Assembly (NCBI GenBank): GCA_037954325.1
Contig: JBBMNZ010000002.1
Coordinates: 11,160,679 to 11,224,678 of the forward strand
DNA from: Fistularia commersonii
Taxonomy: Eukaryota; Chordata; Actinopteri; Syngnathiformes; Fistulariidae
Length of the DNA stretch: 64,000 nucleotides
Direction of reading: 5' to 3'
Positions 25,185-37,300 of the stretch are shown one piece after another; position 1 is the first letter of the stretch; each line of letters starts with the position of its first letter. The notes under the pieces are model-generated. The model was not told the origin of the DNA. It worked only from the letters and a program-made list of their open reading frames with translations, and ran no database searches. The translations under genes were made by a program, and so were the position numbers.

Positions 25185-27242
25185 TTTTTGGTTCATGCTC
25201 CTGCGTATGATTCAGACCAATTTGCTGTTTAGTTATTGGCTGTGTATATTCATATTCCTGAAACATATTTTGCAGTGCCTTGACAGATTGAATTGACAAA
25301 AAATGGCCACTCTATTTTATTTTTAAAAATTCAAAAGATGCAATAGATTCAAGTATGACATTGATTTGAATGACTGTAAGTAACAATAAATTAGAAAAAA
25401 GGGTCCAATTCTGTAAAGAAGGCAGTTTTTGAACATGTTGCACCAGAACTATCATTTGGTCAGATTCTCATTAAATTGAGTTCAGAGGTCAGATTATTAC
25501 CAATCCAACCATGGATCATAGATACAACCTTCATATTAGTCCTTCCTTCATAATTCCCCTCTGATCTTGTCCACACCTGCACTTCCTCTCATCTTTATGA
25601 TTTGAAAATTGCAGAATCTTTCTCCTTCTCACTCCAAAAAATCCCCATAGACCCAGTACAAGTATTCCATCATTTCACTACCCATATTAATTGACAAATT
25701 TGTCAGAGGCTCTATTGCACCATAGCTTACTAACATGCTTCAGCTTTATGTTTCCCATGAGGTCTCTTGATACTTGCAAGTTGTATTGGTGGTGAAAAAG
25801 ATTTTTTATTACTATCATAGAATTGCCTTTACTAAAAAATCTTGTTTCTTTTCTTGATGTTAGTAGTAATTGTAGTGTTTTTTGAGATGTTTTTGACATT
25901 TTTCCTCACTTTGAGTATCACTTGTTGGATAAAAACAGCCACTTAAACTATTTCCAGACTGTTTAGTGTTGTCAAAAGTGTTCCAGAGAAAAGTGTTGTT
26001 AAAAATTTTAAAATCCCACACTCCTCTTTCAGAAGGATTAGATGTGAAAAAATAGTTGATTACTTTATGATAAATGAATTGTGAATTTTTCCTGCTCAAA
26101 CAATTTTGTGCTTTTTTTCATTGTACATCTGCTGGGGGAGGATGAAGCTAGCAGCAGCTGCTCCATTTTTGAAAACGTGAACAAAAATGCTCTATGCCTC
26201 AAGCATGCTTTACTCCAATTCGTCTCTCATGCTTGAAAAAATGTAAGGGATACCGCTTTTGTTGAATTAACATACACATTGCTTATATTTTATCTTATAT
26301 ACTTTTCCAATTCATCAAGACAGAATTTTCCTGTTGAAAGGATTTATATTCAGCACTACATTAGAAGTAGCCTTGTGATGTTTTGTACTGATGAAATACC
26401 CAGGCAAATTACTAGAATTTTATCACACAATTTTGTTACACTGTGCTGAGAACTCATGTATAATTTTGTACATAAGCATTCACCGATGTCGGTTGTCTGT
26501 TAAACATTATCAAGCTTACTCCATTAACCATCGTATTGCCCTTATCGGGATTAAGTTTTCATCCAACATCGACCATCTTCAGAAAGTGAGAATTGGAGTC
26601 CGGCACTTTCCTCCAGGCTTTGGTCGTAACCATAGTTTCTCAAAGCCACTGTAAGGCTCTCCCTTTGATGTATGGATGGAGGCGTTTTGTTCAAAGGGAT
26701 AACCTTTTCTGTGGACTCCTTTTGAAATGATAATTCACCATCTTGCTGCAGGTGGAGTTTCAGTTTGAGGTCAATCAAAGTCAAATGGAGGAGCTGCTCA
26801 CAGCTTTACCTGTGTAGCAGGTCCCGGTGCTTGGCTGCTGCTGTCAGCCATGTCGTCTTTTTAATCTCTACCTCTGTTAAAGGGAGTGGACACAAGGGAT
26901 GTCATAGTGATAGCGGATTTTAAGCAGCGGCTCTGAGTTGCTGTGCTGTGTTGTCACGGCCATGAAAGATCTCTGAATGTTTATTTGTGGTTGAGTGTTT
27001 ACATAGCTCTGACTACGGTTGCCTGTCGGACCCTCACTGAGTTCATCCTTTGCTTTTTCAAGCCACATACTGTGTGTGCTCACAGTGAAGGGGAGGCAGG
27101 TGTGTGTAATTATGTCAGCAATAATTCTTGGATGTGGTCCACCTGCCTCCAAGTGTACCCTTTATCTAATCCAGTGCTTCTGACAACAAAGGAGACAAGC
27201 AGTTTCTGATTATAGCTTTGATGATGCATCTCTTAGACTTTG
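25185..27242. other. Intronic sequence, no gene recognised
   Basis: AT-rich sequence with no frame like a known protein, no tandem repeat of note and no transposon ends that I could identify. Confidence 0.55.
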
Positions 27243-27250
27243 CTCTACAG

Positions 27251-27458
27251 CAGGGGTGGGAAAATCATTTTTACACAGGGCCATCTGAACGGTGTTGGAT
27301 GGTCGGACAAATAAAAAAAAAAAGGAAAGCAGCACACTTGTAAAACATGAACAGAATATTTTTTTTTTTCATTCATGTTCTGATTGACCTCACCCAGGCC
27401 CTTGAGGGACACCCACTGGTCCACAATTGGCCCCCGCGCCATGAAATGCCCAGGTCTG
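27251..27458. mobile_element. Short hAT-like non-autonomous element
   Basis: The left end reads CAGGGGTGGGAAAATCATTT. The right end read on the other strand is CAGACCTGGGCATTTCATGG, a diverged copy of the same hAT-type terminus. Flanking 8-bp repeats CTCTACAG (27243-27250) and CTCAACAG (27459-27466) differ at one base and fit a hAT target-site duplication. The interior has A- and T-runs, GGGCCATC near the left end and GGCCCCCGCG near the right. No coding capacity. Confidence 0.7.
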
Positions 27459-27719
27459 CTCAACAGGGACATATTTCTCTCTCAGTCATGATTTCTTGAA
27501 GTTGCTTGATTTGTGAACAATGTCATGTACTTTCTTTGAAAGATGAGAAAGAGCTAATGTCATGGATGGCATCAACCGGTGTTTCTTTACCAAGGCAACA
27601 CAGTGCACAAAGGCAAAGCTCTATATTGGTTTCTGGCTCCAGGTGGAGCAGACATGCTACGACAACCTGCCCCTGTTATTGTTTTTGACAGAATCAAGAG
27701 GGAAATGCAAGTAGCAAAA

Positions 27720-27807
<88 letters not shown>

Positions 27808-30800
27808 CTGCTGGCAGTGCACTCAATACAATTATGGGCATGGGTGGCCAACTATGACAGCTCATCTGTTACCCGGCCAGGAGGAGTCTGGGGCACCCAG
27901 TGAGTCTGTACCAGAATGATGAGCCTCAGATATACATATATTACAATTTCCCTCACACGAACTGTGAAAACATTTTCACTGACACTTGGTCAGTGTCCAC
28001 AAAACTAACAGAATCAGACTATTGCTTGCATTTTATTTGCAGCTCTAATGAAAGTCATTTGAACCCCCCAGCATCACCATTCAAACCATCCTGTTGCATG
28101 TTCACACCTATAGTACAATTGATACATATTTGTTTTTAACTGGCTGCATTAAAATGTTCTGTTAGGGAAGAAGTAATGAGAAAAATTAAAAGCTAGCATG
28201 CACCCTCTCATGTTATGAGTGAGCCCGTTGTAGCCAGGACATGAATCACATGAGTGATGCTAGCCAAATTGGTTAGTAGGCTGAGCATTGAGAATTCAAA
28301 AATAAGGATTCAATATCCTGAAAGTAAGAGCTGTTGGTAAAGAGCATTTTGCAAATGTTCAACTGTTTATAAACTATTTAATAATCTAATCCAAAAATGT
28401 TTCATCCATTTTTGAGTGAGTATCTGTGCTTTTCCCCCTTCGATATATCTGTTTAGGCATTTATAGAAGTTGTTCTTTTGTGGGTTTTGAAAGATCAGCT
28501 AGCCCCTGCATATTTGTCAAATATCTGTTGGAAAACTTTTTGAAAAAGACTTGTGCCATCATGTACTAATACCAGAAAAGGAAAAATAATTTAGTGACTG
28601 TTTCAGATGTTACACTTGTGTGATTTAAAAATGAAATAAATATCACAACTACTCCGATCACTGTGATTACAGCATTATCAATAATAAACAAGTCTCTGAA
28701 ATTCTTCTTGTTTAGTTTAGATAAAAACATTCAAATAATCCTATTTAGTTCTACTTCATATGGAGGAACAATACTTTTTATACCCAACTTTCAACTCCTC
28801 TGAAATCCCAAATTTCCCCTGAGTCGGCTGGCTTCTCACTCAATAGAGCTCAAAGAGTGACAGGTCAAACCAACTACACAGTCTCTAAACTTAATGTGCA
28901 GAACACGTCTGTGTCCAGATGACTATCCCTACCATATGCAACCAGGGTCGCAATAATATATCTCTCACCCTTTGGCAAAGGCCATCCAATCAGGATTGAA
29001 TAATGACAAGGCAGACTCACATGCAGGGATCCCAGCTTTCTAATTAGTCTTCCATTAACTTTTTCAGTCTCGATGGCAATAAAGGGCATGAACACACACC
29101 CATGTACACTTTCACACGCGCACACACATCATAGCAAAATATTAACACTTCTCCCAAATCTACAGTGGATTTAAATGATTTTCCAATCATTATTATTAAT
29201 GTTCATTTAAAAATGGACAATCCTACTTATGTAAAAAAAAAAAGCTATTATTTAATGAATCATTCCCCATGTTACAGTGCACATTATTGTTCCCCAACAT
29301 AAACAGATAGAAATTATCTATCTAGTCTTATGCTCTCCAACTTTTACCATTTGCTTGTTCATAGTCATTGAGTGCTCTTTGGAATGCATACCAGCGAACT
29401 TTAATTTTATGGAATGTCAAAGATCACCGTTTTGTTGAATTCAATTCATTCAGTACTGTCAGGAAACCGTGGCCAGCAGCATTTGTAGAGATTCAAACAG
29501 AATGTCAATGCTTTACACTTACCCCTTTGTCTAGCTGAAATAAGACATGGTTTTGATCTATGGGGTAAGAGCCCCCACTTAAAGAAATAAAAGCCTGCAA
29601 CACAGTCATTTTGACTTATTAGTCATCTAAATGTTAAATCATTATCTTGACTATCAGAAATTTAAAAAAGCAGGGAAAGGTAGACATTGTAGATTTTGTT
29701 TTGTTTGTTTTTTTAAATCTTGTGTTCATATGATCCAAGCACTTGTTTTTTGCTATTGCTACAATATCTTGAAGCCTTAAATATACAGTAGTTGCATTGT
29801 CCGGGGCAAGCATAGTCAAACATATTCAACTTGAACAAAAAAGATATTATCATGCTGTTTCTTGTGATCCTGCAGCATCGAGTCAAATGCACTTTCTTGA
29901 CACATTATCACTTTTCATGCAATCTGTTTGTCAGTAACCCAGTGGATTTAAAGGAGGGGAAACTTTCTTGCTCCTTTTCTGAGGCAGTGAGTGAGTAAGT
30001 GTGCATTCTATGAACAAAGCCCACCCAAGATGGCGAGGAAGGTAAAGTAGTACCATCCTGGATTCAGCTCCTAACACTTACACTGAAGCATGGGTCATTA
30101 ACTATTAATAGATATATGTCTGTATGAACACCAGATGGGGTCTATTCGAATCAACCTCTTGTGTGTCAGGAAGGGTCAGAGATGGAACTAAAGTAAGGGA
30201 GCTCAGGTTCTTCAGCCATAACAGCACTTTCATGTATTGAGGGAGATTTCACTGTGAAGGTAGATAGCTACCATTATCGCTGTTGTGTAAAATCACCATT
30301 ATTCAGTCAACCAATTTTCTGCTGCCACTATGTGTAATGCATCCCTAGGACTAATGCTCACACAGAAACTTACTCAGAAACTACAGTAAGAGGAGAAGAA
30401 ATGGAGGATGTGACCTCTTTCTCTGCATTCCTTAAACAGCTGATTCTGTTCTGGCATGTTATAACAATGGAAATACAAAATATGAGAGTATCTTTTTTTG
30501 CTGTTTCTACTGGAATCTTTTGAACATCAAAACCAGTTGTAAGCACACAGAAAGACCAGATTTCAAAACATGTTTGACTGAAAATTGTAAGAATTGGAAG
30601 ACATGTAGTGTGTCTTTTTAGTTTTCTTACATTGTCTTTTTTGCTGTTTTGTAATCTTTTGTAATTATTCATTATTTTCTATTGGTTTGTGATGTGTCTA
30701 TCTTTTCTTGTTGCCAACTGCAGTTTTTCTCTCATAAAGACATATATTAATGGGCCTGCTTATTTATGGCTCTTTATGGCAAATAAAAACAAAAGTGAGT

Positions 30801-31305
30801 CATTCAACTTGAGTTTCAGTTTAAGGTTTTTAACATAAATGAGTCATAAAACTATGCGAGATTTCAATACAAACATCATCAAATATTTTGACTCCATCAA
30901 TTTTTTTTCCCTGCATTTCCGTTAATTGTGGCTTTATTGCCTCTAGAAGCAGAATCAAAAATGTTTATTGTCATGTTTTTTTTAATTTCTAAAATCATTC
31001 TGAATTCCTCATTAATTTTGTAATATCATGTTGTTGCACTTAATGTGGTACTCCTTACTGCTTTGCTCTTGCCAGTGCACCCGTTCAAAAATGTTTGTTC
31101 TGATGTAATATTTGCTAACAGATGTTAACAAATAGATGTTAACAAAATAACAAATGCACTAGCTTGTGGGAATTTTGATTTTGATTGTGTTGGTACCAAA
31201 TTAATTTCTTCATGAAGGTATTCTCTATCTTGCACTGTAGGTGTAGTATCTAAACTACTTCATGTTAATGTCTACAACATTTTTCTGTCTTATGTTTCCT
31301 TACAG
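27459..31305. other. Intronic sequence upstream of the macro-domain exon
   Basis: It contains the (TG)n tract at 27723 and otherwise nothing recognisable. The last bases (TTTTCTGTCTTATGTTTCCT then TACAG) form the acceptor of the exon at 31306. Confidence 0.6.
27723..27805. repeat. (TG)41 microsatellite
   Basis: An uninterrupted alternating TG tract of 83 bp. It creates spurious Cys-Val and Thr-His open frames on both strands. Confidence 0.97.
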
Positions 31306-31384
31306 ATCACACGGGTTATTTTCTGTGTCTTCCTTGAAACAGACTTTGCGATCTACAAGAAGAAAATGTCTGTCATTTTTCAAG
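31306..31384 (+). CDS. macrod2: macrod2 exon: C-terminal end of macro domain
   Basis: 79 nt; acceptor TTTCCTTACAG, donor CAAG|GTACGT. It starts at a codon boundary and ends after the first base of a codon (phase 0 in, phase 1 out). It encodes 26 residues: ITRVIFCVF, the last core beta-strand, then LETDFAIYKKKMSVIFQ, the closing alpha-helix. The ADP-ribose-binding loops are on earlier exons outside the window. The only clear structured-domain sequence of the gene is here, so the gene identification rests mainly on this exon. Mammalian MACROD2 continues with an acidic DDNNEEEE-like run right after this helix, matching the switch to acidic exons here. Confidence 0.88.
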
Positions 31385-34300
31385 GTACGTTAACGGTCTC
31401 GACATTGTGACATTTTTTTTCCACATTCTTACCTTTTATTTGTTACCCACTGCAGCTTTGAGTCAAGCCTGATTAATAATTAATATCCTGTTTTTCTCCA
31501 TTAACTCTATTCCATGACTTTGTGTATTTTGTGAAATCACCATCCCTACCTTACTGACCATCTGTGTTGAACCGACATCATCACTGCCTTGTGTATCCTC
31601 TGAAACATCTGCAAGATATCTCGAGGCAGTAGTATAAGAAATTGCCAGGCTTAGGCAGGTGGCGCCTTCAAAAATACAGATACTCTATATACCTGTACTG
31701 CCTTTTGGGAGACTACAGTGAGAATTTATGCTGACAGTTGGTAAAACAAGTGTCTATGGATTGCCTTAAAATTATTGAAACAGATCCAATACTTGTCAGT
31801 AATACCATAAACTGATGTTTTACAAAATACTTGATATTCAAATGGGAATTCATGGTCCTCAGTTCGTCCTCGAGAACTTAAATATTCCACAATACATTGC
31901 AGCCACTGATAAACCCTGTTTACAGCCCCTCATTGCTGAATATGAAATAAACAAACATCTGTTATCTTCACACCCCCACTAGCCTTTCTGGCTCTCACAC
32001 TCTCAATTCCCAACCCCCTTTATGCCATCATCTTCTTTTGGGGGCCAGGAGCAGTCACCAGCTCTGATGGCGGCTCCATTGAGGATTGAGTTGAATAGCT
32101 GGGGACCCAAAAGAGGCTGGCTTCACCAGCCTGCCATTACCTCCCATTTACCTCACTTTTCCATCTCCACCTCCCCAACGGAATAGTGACTCTCAGGCCT
32201 TCATCTTGCAGCTCCCAGATGGAGAGTGTTTTGTTCCCTGTGTGCTCCCATCATCTGTCCTGCTCCCTGCTCAGGCTTTTTTCCAGAAAGATTACATTCA
32301 GAGGAGAGACCTTAATTATATTGTCTGGCCCCGTGCTCCCAGCACCCGTCTCATCATATTAGTGCTCTGAGATGAGAATCTGGAGCTGTTGTTCTCCAGT
32401 TATCACAATCGCCATTTACAAGCGCTGTCAGTGGATAACTTCCCTACATCCTGCCATGACTATGAAGAAACAAAACAATAAGCTGTGTCTGTCACAGAGG
32501 GAAACCATTAGCAATTCAAGGGATATAACGTTATTTAATTGATGATCTAACAGTTTAAAAACAGTTGTTTACGAACATAATGTGAGGTTGTAGGTTATAG
32601 GAACTGTAGAGGTCAGTCTTTAATTTATTACTGAGTCATTCTGGGGGGGCAACCACATCACAAGCCATGATGCCAGCTGAAGTGTTTTCCTTCATCACAG
32701 CATGCCATCTTGCTCTTTTCCGCCTTGGGTTTTGGCCTCCTTTATTACTATTTCATGTCAATGTTTTCAGTTGGACAGGATATTAACTGAAGTATATTAA
32801 TAACTAACTACATAACTTTGATATTCTTCTTCAAGGCTTATAGTATTTGGGGGAGTAGGCAGTTTTTATACATTACTTTCCTCTGCAGTCATTGACCTGG
32901 ATTGCACATTGAGAAACATTTACATGCTATTAAAAAAAAAGACAGATCTAAAACAGAAAAATGTTTTCAATCGTGCTTTTTCCGTAACTGTTAACACTTT
33001 GGTAGAGGCAGCATTTTTCTTATGTGTTCATCTGAGACTGATGGCTCTTCTGTTAAGAAATCAATTCCGATTGGTATGATTGCTTTATGAAAGGAAAGTA
33101 TCACTCCATATTGTGAAAAAGCTTAAATTGATCCTGCCAAGTATGACACATGCAAATTAGAGACTGTGGATTATCTCTGCAGGCTTGCTGAAGCTCTTTT
33201 AGAACATCTCATCAGCCTCAATGCCAGACAAAGTTGGCTTCTTATGGCAACACTGAATGTTTCACACAGAGACCCAAGACTATTCTGTCGTGTCCAAAAC
33301 CATTAAACTTTCAATAAACTCCATCACATGTACGCTTTCTTTCTCTGCTGCACTCTCTTATGCACGCATAGGCTTCTTCATGTTCCTATGTGTTTTGTCA
33401 ATTACGTCATCCTTCCTCTTTTCTGAATAATAACTTGAAGAAACTTCAGCACTGGCTCCTTTATCAGTGATTTCTTATTGAGTTGCACAGAATAGTGGCC
33501 TTGATCTCTCTGTCATTTTGTAAATGTGTGTATGTGAAACTTAAATCCTCCTTGTGACATTAGTTCCAAATCTGTCAAGGGCTGAGAGTCGGCACAATAG
33601 ATTTTTTTTCTTTTTTTGAAGTCTTTTCTCATATTCTGTCATATCACTGTCTTCATATTCAAGCGATATATCAAGTGACAATGACTGGAGCTGGAACATG
33701 TAAACAGTGCATTTGCATACAGGAAATTGCTTTGCTACAATTTGATGTCCCACAAACTGCCATAATGTGAGACAGCTAAAACATGGTTACATCTAGAGTG
33801 AAAAAGTGAAATATAACCTAGATGGGCAAGAATGCTCATCTACCTGCTTCAGCCATAAAACACAAATTAAATTTTTCTAGTCCCATTGTCAATATCTCAA
33901 CACTGAAGACCCTAAGAAATTGTACTTCAGTGTTACGTGCTGGATTTTCAAATAAAGCGGACACTACAAACAGCTCTTTGGTGATGCCTGAAAGACGAAC
34001 CAAACCCCTTCCAGCAGCACGACTACTAAGGGATTTCTTTATTCATTTAGAGCTATAACTTTTTGTGAAAGAGGCCTTGCATACATGTATATAGAGAAAT
34101 ATGCAAATGGGTAAACAAGGTGATACACATCATAAATCTCTGCCTCTGCAGTACAATTCATTCTTCATTACCCACTTTGGCACTTTACTAAGCTCCTTAT
34201 CGAGTGATGTTATGACCTATTCATTACTTGGAAAAGTCGTAAACTGTACACATCTTGAGGGTGCCATGATCGCCTTGGAAAGAAACAAAGATCATCAGTG

Positions 34301-37300
34301 ATTATCCTGTTGTAAATAAGAAAAATAGATCAAAAAAAGGGCTTGCATTTAAGTCAACTGTAAAATAGGAATGTTTAATCAAATCATTTTGATTTAATAA
34401 CCATATTAGATGATTTGGTTTTCAGATCATTGTTCTTGACCGATCCACTGCTTGTGGTGACATGTATTAGTTACGAACATAGAAGCGATCCGGCATCAGC
34501 ACTTGTCAAGAGTAAAAGCTTGTTGAAATTGATTCTGGATATGCCTCTTCACTAATATGATCCGGGTGGCTACCCACAAGCTGGGCTCCATCTCTTCTGC
34601 TCTTCACTCAGCCGCTGTGCTGACAATATGAACACGGCCCTCTGATCTGTGAGGACTGCAACGTTTTCTCCAGCTGTTTCAATGACTGACTGCAAATGAC
34701 TTTATTTACATGTTTCTTAATGCCCTCAATTGGCCAAATCCCACAACCCACACATCTACACGTATGTTTGTAATAAAAGCATTACTTTTTGTCTGCTCGA
34801 CTTATACAGCTGTACTTATTAGACACATCTATCAAACACAAAGAATTTGTTGACAGAGGATATGAAGGTCTACAGGAACCAGTGAAGGGTGAAAATTAAG
34901 ACTGTGTTAGTTTCACAGGTTTTTCCCTTGGGGCAGGGAAATGAGACCATGGTGTGTTATTGACGTGATTGCTGGTGAACACATTGGCTCACGACTTCAC
35001 AGTCCTCTCTGAGGATTCAGTTTTAGTTCATCAGATGTGAAAATATCAATGCATAAATCATGGGCATCTCATGGGCGTACCCTAAACACCTGCTTAAAGA
35101 TATGTACAGTACTTGTAGTTCTTTTTTGTAGGTAATTTAAATATTCTAAATTTTCTTGGATCCATTCCAACTCAAAATCAAATCTTTAAGGGATATATTT
35201 CAACAATCTGTTGCATGTGGTTTAAAGTGCACTGAGTAAACTTGTGACGGGTGTGTCCGAACCCACATGGTGTCTGTATGTAAAGCAAGTGAAAAGCAAC
35301 ATCATAAAAATGATTTGTCTTATGGGCGTACGGTAATTAAAACACCAGCGACAAGTATAACTGTGTGAATGGCCATATTTAAATATGAATATGTCTCCAA
35401 GGATTTCTGAATAACCCACCTGCAAAGAAGTTCGAAATGTTACAATATAATACTTTTTTTCCTACTCGACAGTTTTATTGATCCATCATAGCGCTGTTAT
35501 ATCATGTGGCGGTTGCTGAGACATCCTATGTTTCCACGGCTACAGTTTCTTTACTAGATCAGTCATCCTTTCCTCAAGCAGGTTTAGATCAATGCACTGT
35601 ACCTCTAAATTCAATGTTATAAAATAGAAACGCGTGTCACTCTATCCACAAGGAGCTTTGATCGTTACACTTCTACAGAATAGAATAGACAACAGCTCTT
35701 CATAAAATGTAATGCTTGATTTTGTTTCAGTGATACAGTAAAGCTATTATACATAGCTACATAGATTTTATGTTTTCATGCTACCCCTGCACATGCTGTG
35801 CACTCATTTCCATCAAACGAGAGTGAGAGTGCAATCATACTGTATATATTTTGAATAGCATGACGCTTTCATGCTGGTACATGTGTGTATGCGAGGGAAG
35901 GAGAGCGGGAGAGACGGTGAGAAAGAGGGGGAGAGTGATACTCTAATATGCTATGCTCTAATATTACAGTACAATCATGAAGAAAAGTTGTGATTCCTCG
36001 CTGTATCACAATTCATGGAATAGCTTTGTTTGATGTCCTTTTTCTCCCTCTGCCAGACAATGACATGGAGGCTACAGGGGAGCAGCCAAAGGAAGGTTAG
36101 TGACAGAATATTTCATGGCAGCCTTTCCACTTTAGAACCTCCATTTAAACACATGAAACCTGGCTGAGTGGTGTAGCCTTACCTTGCTACAGCGATTTGC
36201 CAGGGGCTTTTTTACAGCTGCTGAAATTGAAGGGTTATTCATTTGGTGGCAAGTTGAACCCTTGGCCCGATCAAGTTAAAATACTTCATGCCAGGTGCAT
36301 TGCAAGAGCTTATATCCACAACTATTTACCCACACTATTCTTTTCATGCTGCTTACCTTCATAATGCTCTCAGACCACCAGAAATGAGTGACAAAAAAAT
36401 AGCAGACCAGCGCTCCCCATCAGCATAAGCTGGGCAGTAGCACAAACACAACTGTCAGTATATAGTGCTTTTATCACTGTACCATCCTGGCACAAGGCCT
36501 GCGACTGCCAGATACTGCTTATCAGAGTAAACTATTGACATTTGTCTATTCACTGATGTCCTGAATAAGCACCAGCACAAACAGAAAGCCTCACTAAACT
36601 CTTAATATTGTAGAAATAGCAGGAACAATAGATCCAATGAAGCTTGGCAAATGCGTTTTTTCCTCTTGATAAATCAAAAATTTGATTTTCATGACACGGT
36701 TGATGAAACGTACAGTCTGCCTTAGTATTCCCCAACGTCTCGTGATTTCTTCAAGTAAAAAAAGTATTTCTAACAAGAGACTTGCCAGATATATTACACA
36801 TGCAGCCAACTAAGCAGCGACTGTTTATTTTAATGTCTGCCTTTTGAAGATTTCAAACTTCTGCAGACTTTGGACCCAGGGTGCTATCAAAATGTTTTTT
36901 TCTCCATAAGACACTGCCGAGGTTTGCCAGTTACACGCATCTGTGATTTCAATGAGATCCCATTTTGGGGGGCCATAAAAGTCCTGTTTTAAAAGCACCC
37001 TGTAGAATGTTATATTCCTAAGTGAAACAATATGCATGTAATGGTTGTCTGACAAGGCCTTAACTGTGAGGATCTTCTGTTGTTTGAGCTTAATGGACTG
37101 CTGTTTGTTTAGTGTGGTTTTTTTTTCACAGGCCTTTGTGCATTTCATACAGTACAATAACATAGCACCAAATGATTTTTGGCCAATTGAAATAACCTCA
37201 GATACCTCCATATTATGCCTGATTCAGTTTGGCCTTGTTTGATGGGCTACTGTACCAGAGCCAAGAGTTGGCCTTTTATTCTGCTCCATCAGCCATAGCT

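Noticed and set aside
27579..27919. Open frames rich in Cys-Val or Thr-His
   Set aside because: They are translations of the (TG)n tract.
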